DNA of 64,000 bases from Saururus chinensis. Its lineage: Eukaryota; Streptophyta; Magnoliopsida; Piperales; Saururaceae. The position numbers were made by a program, and so were the translations under genes. The notes under the pieces were generated by a model. It did not search any database. It was not told where the DNA came from and worked only from the letters and a program-made list of their open reading frames with translations. The stretch's first letter is position 1. Each line of letters begins with the position of its first letter. This document shows, piece after piece, positions 13,580-26,060 of this stretch. Location: assembly GCA_035235625.1 (NCBI GenBank), contig CP141148.1, positions 16,121,057 through 16,185,056 on the forward strand, in the 5' to 3' direction.

Positions 13580-14290
13580 AAAGTCAAATGGAGGAATCAG
13601 TGAAGGCCTAAGAAGAGAAGAAGATGGGAATTTATGAGAGGAGACCAGGTTTGGGAACCTGGTCTTCGATTATCAAAAGACCTCATTGAATCGAGGCCGG
13701 GATTCAAGGCAATCTTGGAGGAGACTGGGTTCTATGCAGTATATAATTGCGAGCCAATCATTATCTCTAGGCCACTCCTGGACATTCTAATAAGCGAATG
13801 CTAGGACGATTCACCGAAGGTGTTCAACATTCAGGGCAAAATGCTACCCCCTTTTTGTGGAAGAAGTCGCACTTATCATGGGTTTGAGTGCAAAATGAAA
13901 CCCGTTGAAGTTGGACAGTGGTGACGGGATGGTTGCCCAAGGCAAGGGGTAGTTCTACAAAAGGTTCTTTGTAGGGAAGTGGCCAGAGGTGAATCTAGTA
14001 GAAGAAATTTCAAAGGAAGTGGCAGACAACAGGCATGTTGCCTTTGACAAGGACTTAGCATGATTGGCCATCGTGCACATGGTGATCCTTGTTTTATTCA
14101 CACTGAGCATCAGATCCATCTCCCCATCTCAGTGTGACTTCATAGATGACCTAACTATTATGGGGAGGTACAACTGGGCTGAAGTTGTGCATGTTGCTTC
14201 AAGGCATATCATCAGGCTACCGAAACATTAGGAGCAGAGAAGATGAGCGCTCCACTAGAGCTAGTTTTTCAATGGGGCTTCATTTGTGCT

Positions 14291-14560
14291 ATCGGTAAAT
14301 TTTGTATTATTAATAATACAATTATTTATATGAGCGTAGAATTGATAACATGATAGCATATATACATTTTAGGTATATTGTCTTATTAATAACATGCTAG
14401 TTAGGAGATCGTGTTATTGATAAGATGATAAAGTACGGATCTTCAATTACACGATGTGAGTATTTCATGTCATCAATGACATGATTAGTTTAATAAACAT
14501 GTTATCCATGGCACTACATACATTATATAGGATCACTATTAACAGGATTGTTTTTCCCAC
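14291..14560 (+). repeat. Palindrome-rich intron-like interval
   Basis: The interval is AT-rich and lies between coding-like stretches. It contains repeated CGTGTTA/TAACATG half-sites, for example GATCGTGTTATTGATAAGAT near 14408. It ends at a plausible acceptor (CACATAG, about 14562). Confidence 0.5.
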
Positions 14561-15284
14561 ATAGGTATGGATTTTTTATCATACTTCTATATGGGCAAGA
14601 GGTGGCCGGGTTTATCCAATTGGTGACAGATATGGAGAAGGGCACTAAACTTGACCCAGCCGATGAAAAATTGAGGAAGAAGATGTTTGCACATCACAGG
14701 ATGAGGAAGTAGCATGAGGAAATACTCATGCAACGCAAGGTAGATTCAGAAGTAGTTATGCAAATAACTCCAATTGCTGAAGTTGCCTGCTTGATTGATA
14801 GCCAAAGCCCAACCCCGAAGGCGAAGAAGACAACCACACATATTATGATATAGAGGAAAATGGTTCCTATTCAAGCACATTGTGGCCAGATGTTAAGGCA
14901 ATCTCAATCCAGCAAAGACGTCATTGAGAGCTTTATCATGCCAATAGATGTCATGACTAGCATCATGGACGTCATATTGGAGAAGGCCATTTTGTACCGG
15001 GAGCACTGACAGTGTGCAAGTTGCTCTCCAAAGAGTTAACAATGCTTTCAAGGTGGCCACAGGCAGAATCGAATAGATGCAGCCCCCACCAGAACCGGAG
15101 ACCAAGCAGCCGCACAAACCTCCTCAAAAGGGAGAAACGTCATGCAGCATCCCCTCTGCCAATAACTGAAGGAGATACATCGATTAGGGTCAAGGCTTGA
15201 GCTTCCAAATCAAATGAAGTTGTTCATCATTCTGCTTATGAAGAGCAAATACAATTTGTTCCTCAATCTGTCGAGAGGATTTCA

Positions 15285-15555
15285 TTTTGTGTAAGCATAT
15301 ATTCAATAACATGACCTCTTGTATTATCATGTTAGTTTCAAGATGACTTCTAGATCATCGTGTCATCGATAACATGCAAACATTCAATATTGCTTTATAT
15401 AAAAATGATAGGGTAGTAGTCATGTGATTGTTAACATGACCATTTGTATTAACATATTAGATTTAATACTACAGTTGGAATAATCATGTCATCAATAACA
15501 CGCATTATTCGACTATCATGTATATACATATACGACTTGTTACATGTATTATGCA
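15285..15555 (+). repeat. Palindrome-rich intron-like interval
   Basis: This starts at a donor-like TGTGTAAGCATAT (about 15298) and ends at an acceptor-like ATTATGCAG (about 15555). It contains ATCGTGTCATCGATAACATG near 15358 and ATCATGTCATCAATAACACG near 15484. Confidence 0.5.
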
Positions 15556-16374
15556 GAGAAAAGGGAGCCCAAAGCTGGCTCCCCAAAGAAGAAGAAGGGT
15601 CAGATAGTTGAAAGGATCGTAATCACTAGATTCCTCAGGAAAATTAATGAGGAAGTTGTTTAATACCAGGTGGAGGTATTAGTGTATCTTAGGAGGAGGA
15701 AGTGGTGCCACCAAAGCAAATAAAGCTAAGGCTAAAGAAACGGAATGCTTCAGATGTTGGCCCCATCGCATCCCTGCTACCCCCTGACCTAGGAGGATGA
15801 GGTACATGGTGGCTAATCCATTGGCACATGCATCCAAGGGGGAGGATCTAGCCAAGGACGATCCAGCCAAGAAGGTACAAGGTGAGGTTCATGCAAAGGG
15901 ATATAGCAGTTGCCTTGCTGAGTAGCTTGAAAAGATTAGGAGAGCGGCAAGGGAGGATCAAAAGGCAATGTTAGGGGATGAAGTGCCATTGGCATCCGTC
16001 CTTGCCCCATTTATTATCCTTGCCAAAGAGGCATTTTCTACCAAAGTCTCCTACCCCAGAAATGGTGTCCTCAAATTTTGCTTCCAATAGTGCCACTATA
16101 TCAAATACTCCTGATTCAATTGATCAAGAACTACGAGCAAGTATAAAAAATGTGATAGACATCAAAGAGCACGTTTAGAAGCAAAAGGACAAGATCACTA
16201 TGGTGCCGCACAACTATCTTGATCTCCACACCCTGTTCCACATGGAGGTCTTACGTGGTGAAGATCAGGAGACCATCAAGGACTTTATGGTGCATCCACA
16301 TAAGCAATGGGTTATGGCGATGCTTCTCCACATGGATTATGTGTCTCTGCTTAGACAGGAGTGCATAACAAATG

Positions 16375-16705
16375 AGGTAATAATTAGTTCATAGTTTGTT
16401 TCTGTGTCATTGACCACATGATTCTTTACATAGTGTGTTATGAATAACACAATATGTGAAATAAGGATTTGGACGTATCTATTTTTCACATTATTGTTAA
16501 CACAAAAAGCCCCATGTCGTTGAATCAATAACACGATAATTATAAAATGAAATTGTCATGTGTAATTAGTGTATTTGTGTTTACACAACATAGTATATGT
16601 CGTGCTATTAGTTACATGATAAATTAATATGTCGTGTTCATATTTACATGGCATATCGTACATCATGTTACCACTAACACATTAATAATTTGTTGATAAT
16701 TTTAA
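16375..16705 (+). repeat. Palindrome-rich intron-like interval
   Basis: This begins GAGGTAATAATTAG, a donor-like sequence, and contains GTGTTATGAATAACACAAT (about 16435), TCAATAACACGATAAT and CATGTTACCACTAACACATT. It separates two coding-like stretches of the Ulp1-like gene. Confidence 0.5.
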
Positions 16706-17215
16706 GTCATAGATGTGTTCAGCCAAATTCTAGAGGAGTGAAATAATAGATATCCCGACATTTATCCCAACTACTTTTGGTAAATTTTATATCCCAAACT
16801 ATTATAACATTTGGACGCAGCATGACAAGGAGGAGATGCATCCCAAAATCATGGGCAACTTGATGAGGAGGCAGAATGTTAACACCGAGAGTGGTTTCAT
16901 TCCAATCTATGTCACTTGCCATTTTCTTCTACTCATTGCCCGATGCATGGAGAAGAGTTTTAGGTGATAAACCCGCTAAAGGGTGACTACAATCACCACT
17001 TTGCATAGGTCAACCAAATTAGAAGACTTGTTGCTGTAGCCTTGGAGAGGGTCCTCACATAAAAGGGTGCAACAAAGTGGCCAATGATGAAGATCAATAA
17101 AGGGGTCAACCAAATTAGAAGACTTGTGTGCTACAATTCTTCGTGGGCATATTGATCAGGAACTTGATGCAAGTTCGATGAGTTGTAGTAGTTTTTTCAT
17201 TGAACTCTCTTACAA

Positions 17216-18129
17216 TGAAAAATTTATAAAGTTAAAAATAATATTTTAAATTCATTCAAGGTCATGTAATCAAGAACATGCCTAGATGTAAGTTATGTCA
17301 CTGCTAACATGAAGTTATGTTGGGTCATCTAATATAGTTTACATATCGTGTAATCAGCAACACACATATACATAAGTCGTGTCACTAATAGCACGAAGGC
17401 ATGCTAGGCCATCTAATATAGGTTATAGATTATGTATAACATGCCAAGACATATGGTCATGTCATCGATCATAGGACCATTTGGTAGGTTGTGTCACCGA
17501 TCAGATGAATTAACTTTAGGTCGTGAAATATTAGATTACAGGTTGTGTCACCGAAAATATGACCATGCATAGAACGTGTCACCATACCATGAAGTAAAGA
17601 TAGGTTGTGTATTATATGTTACAGATCATGTTAGTGAAAAGACGATCACCAGGATGAGGTTGTGTCACTGATATAGTGTTATAGACGTGGTTTGAATCAC
17701 TTTCATGCATTGCAAAGTAGAAAGCAGTTCAACAAATTTGTATGCAACAAAACTTTTTTTCCATTAATATTACTTGATGAATACATTACATAAATATAAT
17801 GGCCTCAATAGCTGGCTAGGATACATTCATTACATAAACATAACAAATAAAAAAATACATCAATAGACCACAATTTAGTGAACCATCAGGACATAAGGCC
17901 ACTATCTGTCACCGGTCAATATGAAAATAGAACATCTCACACCATATGTTTCCATGACCGTAGCTTGGTGAACCATTAGGAAAAATGTGATTAGACATTT
18001 GGGACATTGAAATTATGTCAGATTATGACTCCCCCCCTCCAAGGTGGATGAGAAGATCGGTGAGGATGATCATTGGGGTGAATTGGCAAATTCATTTGAC
18101 AATATACAAGATTAATTGTCAGCACCAGT
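17216..18129. other. Spacer between convergent MULE genes
   Basis: 17220-17690 is packed with degenerate CGTGTCA/TAACACG half-sites (for example CATGTAATCAAGAACATG near 17263 and ATCGTGTAATCAGCAACACA near 17345). 17700-18129 is AT-rich with ATACATTACATAAA repeats and is probably the 3' UTR region of the two convergent genes. No reading frame is supported. Confidence 0.45.
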
Positions 18130-20650
18130 CTACACATCCACCTCAAAGGGTGACGAGTCCTAATTGGGCATTATTTTAATGTCCTGATGGCTCTTGTATT
18201 TTTCCCTTAAAGTTTACCATGTTATGCTCATGGAGACAAATGGTATGCGATCCGTCCTAGCAATGAAGTTCCTTAGGCAAGCAGTCTCCAAGAAGCCCTG
18301 ATCGACATCCCCCTTCCTTACGTCATTTTCCTACTCTTTTACTTGCCATTTTTCAGCTTCTACTTGGATCATCAGCCACATTTGGGGGGTCTTCTTGTAC
18401 GCTGGTGTAGTATTTTTTTGTTGTGACCTAACTACCTAGATGCTCCACATTTACATGGGGCTTTGTGCTTCGTTTGTGACTCTATTCAGTTTTTTTTGTG
18501 GACGCCTCCACTGCTTGAGTGGGATAGGTGGACTGAATGTAGGCAGAACTCCAGTTGGTGCCCACTAGTGCCTATCATTGGGTATCATGGTTCTTGATAT
18601 GTCATTTTATATGGTTCTATGGAGTACTATTTTTTGTAGTAATCAGACACAGAAGTGTCTATGGTCAATTGCTACAATTGCATGTTTACACGGTAGCCCC
18701 AAATACAGAAACTTTATGCATGTTCAACTACGTTCAACCAAATTCATACATCTTGTTGAATGAATATCTTGTGTGAATGAGAATATGATAAGTGATATTA
18801 TGGTGTTATAAAAAACACAACCCATCAACACAAGCCTTACGCTCACAACTATCATGCCATTTAATAGGTAAACATACATGAGATTGATGATAATGTATGA
18901 ACATACACAACGCATACATTGATAATGGCAATACATGTACATTCCTTACTTCTTCTCTTGTGCTTTCGATGCGTTTATGAGAATATGGGGTTACATCTTT
19001 AGTCATATTTTGTCCATATGTCTGACGTTTCTCAAAGAGTGCGGTTTTGCTCCTTGTATGCTCAATTAAATGATTAATAGGTCTCGATCTTGCTTTTTTG
19101 AGCATTGCTTTAGCACTCTTAGACTTGTTTGAGCTGAGTGTTTCATAAGGTTTGCCTGAAAATGCAACATTTGCCCAGTGCTTTGCACCTATATTATTAA
19201 GCAAAGAAAATTCTTTAGAATTATGTTATTCATTGTTTCATCATACACATTTTGTCTCAAAGTTTTAGTTGCCACATGGAGCTGGCTATTTAGGTGGTTG
19301 TCTTTGAATCTGTCCAACATATTTGCTATCATGATAGATGCAATATTCATGGTGTGTAGAGGGAAACTATTGCTTAACAACATTTGCCATGGCTTAGGAA
19401 ACATGCCCCCATTTGGAGTAGATTTTGGTAGTCATTTGCTTGTAAACTTCTAGTCATTTGCTCGTTGTCACCAATATTTGGTTCCAATAGGTTGAGATCA
19501 TCTATTATCTCCAACTCTGCCTCAACCTCCACGTCAAGATTACTGGGTACCTCGTTGTGTCCAAATTATTCATGGTCATACATACTTTCCATGTCAATTA
19601 TATCATTCTCGTTCTATTGATCATCACCCCACATTTCTTCAAATTCTTGGCCGTCATAATTGCCAAGGTTGTATGGGGGATCATAGTTATCAAATAAAGC
19701 CCTTATCACACCCATTGTTGGCGACATTTCTCCTAATTCAGTCTAATTGACTTCTTTCATAGGTTTTGTAGGCATTGGATTGTTGTACAAAGTGTGACAT
19801 GGATTTGTTGAGTTGAAATTTTGCGGTTCTCCCAATCTGCAATAGATATTAATGTGTTAATCAATATTTGATATAACTCGACATTGTGTATTTGGTTACA
19901 TGATTACAAATTATATCATGTTATCACTAACATGATATTTATACAAGTCATGTTATTCAATCTATGCTAAAAAGAATTAGTGTTATATCACTTTTGTATT
20001 TCACATAATTAGTTATGTGATATTATAAATATCTTGTTTTGATTAACACGATATTCTTTATACTAAACACGATAGGTTATATATTGTGTGCTTGAGTACA
20101 CAATAAAGTACACTATCATGTAATCTAAAATTTATTGTTACCTCACAATTTCAAAAGTGAATTGTGTATCATTGACTCACATCTGCAATCCGAAGTTCGA
20201 GCTGGGGTGAGCCAATACCACTGGTAGTTTAGCTATACTGAATGTCTAGTTCCTTTTTACTGATGGTGATTTGTCACTGTTGCAGGCTCTTTCATCTCTA
20301 CATACAATGATAACACTCTTTATTTGCCTTCTTATGAATGTAAAACATTGATTACAGGTCCTCAACATCTTCTAATTCATATATAATGGATGATTGTGAA
20401 GATGGAATTAAATACTTCAAAGTCACATTACCATTAACGACAAGTCATTCTTTGACTTGAAGTAGTAACTCATTGAACCACATCGACAGATCAATGTTCA
20501 TCAACCGAGCCTTTCTACTTATATACACGTCATTATTGCCTACCTCTATGTTGCAATGTATGTAAATACCAATCCTATCCATAATGGGGGTCAAAGAGCA
20601 ATTGGATCTGTTGAAATGAAGCTTTTTCCACCCTAAACAACTTATGTCAT
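18130..20650 (-). pseudogene. MULE transposase (mudrA-like), internally deleted copy
   Basis: On the - strand, exon 1 (about 20650-20155) matches the first exon of the copy at 24270-27690. It is followed by a palindrome-rich intron (about 20150-19850) and an acidic N-terminal stretch (about 19850-19440). The sequence then jumps to the second half of the catalytic domain (about 19410-18960; ANMLDRFKDNHLNSQLHVAT, then NVYDETMNNI). About 1 kb present in the sister copy (zinc-binding domain and first catalytic Asp, counterpart of about 25440-26470) is absent. The SWIM exon (about 18770-18250) reads TCIKFLYLGLPCKHAIVAI; the CxC half of the finger is degraded. Several stops are present. This copy could not make a functional transposase. 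Confidence 0.7.
19850..20150 (-). repeat. Palindrome-rich intron of MULE transposase copy 1
   Basis: The interval is AT-rich between exon 1 and exon 2, with repeated half-sites such as ATCATGTTATCACTAACATG (about 19916) and TGTTTTGATTAACACGAT (about 20034). Its counterpart in copy 2 is 26885-27175. Confidence 0.55.
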
Positions 20651-20763
20651 GTAAAAAATTTGCTTTTTAATGCCTCTAGCAACTCGCTAGTGAGTCACCA
20701 ATGGTCACCTCCCATCGGTGAATTTTGATTGTCGCTGATCAATTCTCCCCACCAGAACGGCGC

Positions 20764-21715
20764 TGGACTGCTCTAAGTTTGTAAGTATGAATCAAACATA
20801 CTAAAGGACAAATAAATAGGACCATGTTTGGTCAATTTATATCAATTTATTTGATTAACTTGTAAAGAAACAAAACACTAGAGCCCATTAAGAATGTGCA
20901 CAAATCAATGTAATATTTAAAGTTAAAAGAGACCTCACATTCAATTGTTATCTTTGTATAAATGAATCAAATTTAGAAATTGACAATTGGACCGCTCTTG
21001 CTTAAATTGAAGTCCTTTAATTTGTTTAACTACTTTATGAACAAAGCACCAATGCATGTTTGTATGTGAACATCAAAATTTTAAATAAATATGCATATAA
21101 TTTCTAAGTTTGTAAGTATGAATCAGATTCACTAAGCGACGAATGAATCAGACTTCCTTTGATCAAGTTATATCCTTTTATTTGATTAACTAGTCATAGA
21201 TCAGAGCACTGGAACTCATTAAGAATGTGCACAAATCTTTGTATCATTAAAAGTTTAAGGAGACCTTCGATTTATTTGTTACATTCGTAAATATGAGTCA
21301 AATGAATGAAGTACTATTGCAATTGGATCACTCCTGCTCAACACAAGTCCTTTTATTTGTCAAATGAACAAAGCTTCTAAACACATCACAAATATGTACT
21401 TACAAGTTTAAAATAAATATGCAGTCATTTGCTAAGTTCATGAGTATGAATCAAATACACTAAGCGACGAACTAATCCGATCTCATTTGGTCAACTTTTT
21501 TTATTTGATTAACTAGTAAAAGGAACAAAGCATCGTAGCTCATTAAAAATGTACACAAATCATTCTTTCGTTTAATCTTTAAAGAGACCTCTTATTCATT
21601 TGTTATATTTGTAAATATAAAAAACATGATAAATTGATACCATAATTGGACAACTCTTGCACCATTAAAGTCCTTCTATCTGTTTAACTACTTTTAAAAA
21701 CAAAGCATCATATGG
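20764..21715 (-). repeat. Satellite island between the two MULE blocks
   Basis: This is reverse-orientation satellite (TAAGTTTGTAAGTATGAATC; CAATTGGACCGCTCTTGCTT) covering nearly three dimers. It directly abuts truncated MULE sequence on the left and palindrome-rich MULE-like sequence on the right. It indicates that blocks 1 and 2 are separate insertions, or products of rearrangement, rather than one 15 kb transposon. Confidence 0.85.
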
Positions 21716-21809
21716 CCGATGATGATGTCGTGTAATTGACAAAACGATATCTACCGTTGTCGTTTACCCAAACCAACGAGCTACATTTTTTGAATCACTT
21801 GGTGGCCAT

Positions 21810-24060
21810 CGTATTATCGATCTCACCATAGTAGCTTAGGTCGTGTTATAAAAAATACCAATTTTCACAAACCATTTGAAAAAAAACTGAAATAATTCTG
21901 GTGCAGACAAAAATATATATAACCAATATTTTTCATTATATAACATTGGTCCATTACATTAAAAAAAACTAATTTCACATAACATTCTTTTTTAACAAAA
22001 ACAAAGATAATGATCTGTATGACCACTTCAGAGGTTGGACGACCACTTCGAAGGATGTTTATGACCGATATGGCGCGAATACGATAGATCATTCGAGACA
22101 TTAATATATCACCGTCTAGTAAATCATGCCCTCCATTGGATATAGGTGATGACCGTGTCTGATGGAGGGGCGATTCACCAGCCGCTGCTAAAGCAATCTG
22201 CTGAATGATCTGTCTCCGCAAGAACATCATTGTGCGAGCCATCTCCCTGTCAGATCTCCTTGCAGGCTATTGAACCAGGCAATACAGATGTGATGGAACA
22301 TTCGCAACATTCAAATAACATCAGTGGGCAAACCTGTTCCCGTTACAAGCTGCTGCCATAAGCTAGGGACAGCTTATAATGGGTGACGGGATCACCAAAT
22401 GGTGCGATATCAATGTCCTGGAGGTTCTGTATAGGTGCAGTCGATCTGGCTTGTCTCTATCACGTCCTCCTCTCAAATTCGGTATGCCTAGGGGTCACCA
22501 TTATATTTATAAGCAGGGTGGGAGGGTTACAAACTACCGGGTTATGGAAGTTATTGAAACCTCAAAAATTATGCTGATTCTTCGGAATTACTGTTTGAGA
22601 ATTTAATTGGAAAACCAAAATTTGTTGTGACTATTCAAGAATTGACACAGGAATTTAATTGGAAAACTAAAAATTTTGGTGACTCTTCGAGAATATATGG
22701 TCATGTTAGTAAGCATACGATCTAGCATTAATACTTCGAGAATATATGGTCATGTTACACAAAATGTATCAGATTCATGTCCCGGTGAATGCGGTAAGGA
22801 AATTTCATCCTATCGTATTATCAAATTCACGATAGTCACTTATGTCGTGTTATCATGCAAACAACATCTTCTATGGATATTATGTTTATACAAGAAGGTG
22901 CATTCAATCATGTGTCCTAACGTACAATGCATTTGATTATGTCTAAGTAAGCATATGATTGTAGCTTAAATACTCAGAAACACCTGGTCATGATATCAAA
23001 CGATATGTACCAATGTCATTTGTCATGTATTCAATCAAACGATATGTACCAATGTCATGTCCCAGTAAATATGATTAGAAGAATACTTCAGCATATCGTC
23101 TTGCTGATATGACGATAGTCGCTTAGGTCATGATATCGTAACAAGGACAAATAGTATATCATATCATTTGTCCTACCAAATGATGCACTTCAATGCATGT
23201 TATTACGAAAACAATTTGCACGTTAGTCGTATATCAAAATGGATGACCTACATATAATTACTCCATTGGTTTGTTTGGAAAAAAATTGATAACTATTACT
23301 TCTATTTTTCTTTACATAACCTTAGTTCATGACATCAAAAATACTATTATTCACATAACATTGTCAAACTGAAAACCAAATAAGATAATGATCTAGATGA
23401 CCACTACAGAGGATGTTGATGAACTATATGGTGCGAATGCAATGGATCATTCGAGACATTAATATATAGCCATCTAGTGAATCATCCCTCCATCGGATAT
23501 AGGTGATGACCATATCCTATGGAGGGGCAATTCACCAGCCGCCGCTAAAGCCATCTCCCGAATGATCTATCTCCGCGAAGAACATCATTGTGCCAGCAAT
23601 CTCCCTGCAAACTTCTCATATATACTGCAATACAACTATGAATGGGAAAAGGTAACAAAAATATATATGGTGAGGACCGATCAGATGCAATGGTATAGAA
23701 TGTTTATGACATTGCAATAACGCTTGGACGCGTTCTTCCCCCTAGATGCAGGTGAGGACCGTATCTGATGGGGGAAGATTCACCATCAGGCGCAAAAGCA
23801 ATCTCAAGAATAATCCATCTCAGCGATGAACATTAGTGGGTGAACGTAATGCAAACCCTAACCCTAATATATAGGCAGGGTGAGAGGGTTACCAACTGCC
23901 GGGTTATGGAAGTTATTGATACAAAGGACATGCAGTGATGCTTCGGGAATGATGGATCAGGAATTGGGTCATTATTATCATGCGATTATCCTGTGTTCGA
24001 ACACACAACATGACCAATATCGTGTAATCAATGGAAACACATGTCAAAAGAATTTCTTAT
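21810..24060 (-). repeat. ~1.36 kb tandem duplication of unknown MULE cargo
   Basis: The stretch 22010-22600 recurs at 23380-23960. Shared landmarks are GCGAATACGATAGATCATTC with ATTCGAGACATTAATATAT, TTCACCAGCCGC and GGTTATGGAAGTTATTGA, offset by 1,358-1,370 bp. A third, partial copy of the first part lies at about 23690-23850. The spacers contain the same CGTGTTA-type palindromes as the MULE introns. No known domain is recognised. Confidence 0.65.
21865..22242 (-). CDS. Hypothetical ORF in duplicated MULE segment
   Basis: This is a 125-residue open frame beginning MARTMMFLRRQIIQQIALAA. The first ~75 residues have a balanced composition; the C-terminal ~40 residues are low-complexity and aromatic-rich and probably chance. 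The homologous stretch near 23390-23600 keeps parts of the same frame but is interrupted, so it may be an exon of a MULE-borne gene rather than a full protein. No family is recognised, no promoter is identifiable, and it may be non-coding. Confidence 0.25.
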   Translation of the reverse strand: MARTMMFLRRQIIQQIALAAAGESPLHQTRSSPISNGGHDLLDGDILMSRMIYRIRAISVINILRSGRPTSEVVIQIIIFVFVKKECYVKLVFFNVMDQCYIMKNIGYIYFCLHQNYFSFFSNGL

Positions 24061-24704
24061 CAATCATGAATTAGTAACATGTAACCCCTTTTGGACGTGT
24101 TTCCAATTACATGATACAAATATACAATATACCCTCTATACAACATTTTGTGTTTTTTGAAAACACGTTAATTACATATTACATGTTGTTGATAACACGA
24201 TACATATGCAAAAATTTCAATTGATGAACGGGGGTAGAAAAGGTAACCCTGATCGATGCTCCCCTTCTTTATGTCATTTGCGTACACTATTATTCAACCA
24301 CCTTTGGCTTGTCATTGAGACATCTACCACATTGGGAGTCCCTCTTATGTGCTGGTACAACATTTGTGGTTGTGACCCAAATGACCACATGTTCCACATT
24401 TTTATGGGGCTTTGACATTTGGTTGTGACCATCCTATTTTTCCATCGACACCCCCGCTGCTTCTATGGGATAGGTGGGCTGAATGTAGGCATAACTCTAG
24501 TAGGTGCCCACTGGTGCCTATCCTTCGTTGGGTGTAATGGCTCTTGATAGGTCATTCTATGCAATTCAGTAAAGTAGCATCTTTCGCAGTACTCAGACAT
24601 ATAGAAGTGTTTATTATTGATTGTTGCAATTGCATGGTCACATGGTAGCCCCAGATGTTGAAACTTTCCACATGTGCAAGTACGATCAACCAAGTTTACC
24701 ACAT

Positions 24705-24945
24705 CCTGTGAAGAAAATATCGTGAGTATGAGCTCACGATAAACGAAACTGTCGTGTCATCGATTACACAGTGTCATATGAGCATTACATTAATCGTATT
24801 GACTTACAAGATAAATGAAAATATCGTGTACACACTAACACAATATGAACGACTCACGCATAAACATACACACGCTATGTACATCGCCGTATGAATGAAA
24901 TGTACTGGTGATATAGCAAGTTAACCTAGAATTCATACATTGACA
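24705..24945 (-). repeat. Third palindrome-rich intron of transposase copy 2
   Basis: This lies between the catalytic-domain exon and the SWIM exon. It contains GAGCTCACGATAAACG, GTCGTGTCATCGATTACACA (about 24751) and ATCGTGTACACACTAACACA (about 24823). Confidence 0.5.
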
Positions 24946-25864
24946 CAGGCAATACAATCACATTCCTTGATTCTTCTCCCCTATTTTTGATGTGTTTGCA
25001 GGAAATGGGGTTAGCTCTTCCATCCTTTTCTGTCTGTTCGTCCAACATTTTTTAAATAATGTCATCGTGTGCTCTATTGTGTGCTCAATTAACCGAGTTA
25101 TAGGCATCGATCTATCTTTTTTTAACATTGCATTTGCACTTTTAGACAAATTTCAGCTGAGGGTCCCATATCTTTTCCCTGGAAAAGAGATATTGGTCCA
25201 GTGCTCTAAACCTATCTTATTTAGCCAAGCATATGCTTCTGGATTATATTCTTTAATGTTGTTCATTGTTTCATCATACACATTCTGTTTGAAAGTTTCG
25301 GGTGCAACATGAAGCTAATTCTTTCTGTCCAACATATTTGCTGCCATGTAACAGATGCAATATTCGTGGTGTGTAGATGAGAAAAACTGCTTAACAACAT
25401 TTGCCAATCCGTTCTGTCAATAAAAAATGATTGCATCCAACTTGGCTTGAGGATCAGAGAATAGATAATTTCTAAGCAACTTAAGAAACCAATACCATGT
25501 TTTCTCGTACTCGTTCTCAACCACTGCAAATGCAATGCACAACATATTACTGTTCCTATCCAGTGTAGTTGTTATCAATAGCTATCCAGGATAGTTTCCT
25601 TTCAAGAAAGTTGCATCTATTGTTCTAAAAGCTCTTGTAATGGGGCAAAACATCCAAAATACTCTTTTAAAATTGTACCCACCTACAGGTCCGGGAATAT
25701 CACATGATCTCACTATAAGCACTTCCCGTATTTATATATTCTACCTGCTTTCCGTAAGCAGGAAGTATGCGGTAGGATTTATTTGGGTCCCCATCTATTA
25801 AATCAGTCAGTGCTTTACTTGCACGACTGAATACAATTTAGTAAAGGCTATATGACAGTGGCTT

Positions 25865-26060
25865 ACATCATGTTCTTGAGCACAGGACATTGTTTATAGT
25901 TGTGTGATCGGAATCCATGCACAATGACTAATAGTGTTCATGTTAACACGATATTTACATATGTTGTGTGAGCGCAAAATACGACTGTAGTATAAGCGTG
26001 TAAACGATAACACACTAGACTAACATATCGTGACACTAAATCAACACTTCAATAAGTCTC
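25865..26060 (-). repeat. Second palindrome-rich intron of transposase copy 2
   Basis: This lies between the zinc-binding and DDE exons. It includes GTTCATGTTAACACGATATT (about 25936) and GTAAACGATAACACACTAG (about 25997). The intron role is inferred from protein continuity on either side. Confidence 0.5.

Larger units (their letters stand above)
13580..17215 (+). pseudogene. Degenerate Ulp1-like (C48 peptidase) gene in MULE
   Basis: Coding-like stretches are separated by AT-rich, palindrome-filled intervals that behave like introns. About 13620-14290 encodes a region resembling the N-terminal DUF1985 or plant-mobile-domain-like part of such genes (for example DFIDDLTIMGRYNWAEVVHV near 14130-14200). 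About 14580-15280 is a charged linker. About 15560-16370 includes MVPHNYLDLHTLFHMEVLRG at 16200. About 16720-17010 has GFIPIYVTCHFLLLIARCME, which fits the strand carrying the catalytic His of Ulp1 proteases. About 17040-17200 has a DLCATILRGHI-like piece where the catalytic Cys lies. Several in-frame stops and frame changes (for example at 13787, in the 14140 region and in the 16970-17180 region) show it is broken. A 20-bp phrase CAACCAAATTAGAAGACTTG recurs at about 17007 and 17104. The family call is by motif order and MULE context only; the protease role (SUMO cleavage) is family knowledge. Confidence 0.5.
12668..20763. mobile_element. Mutator-like element block 1 (Ulp1-type MULE)
   Basis: The left end carries a TIR, GTTTTTCCATATT (12668-12680), matched in inverted orientation at 27954-27967. 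Inside, a + strand Ulp1-like gene (about 13580-17215) converges on a - strand mudrA-type transposase (about 18130-20650). MULEs with captured Ulp1 cysteine-protease genes are an established plant class. The right end appears lost: homology to block 2 stops near 20763, just beyond transposase exon 1, and satellite follows. No target duplication could be found. Both genes are degenerate. Confidence 0.65.

Noticed and set aside
18555-18776. Two overlapping + strand ORFs of 73 and 61 residues
   Set aside because: They are antisense to the SWIM-finger exon of the MULE transposase.
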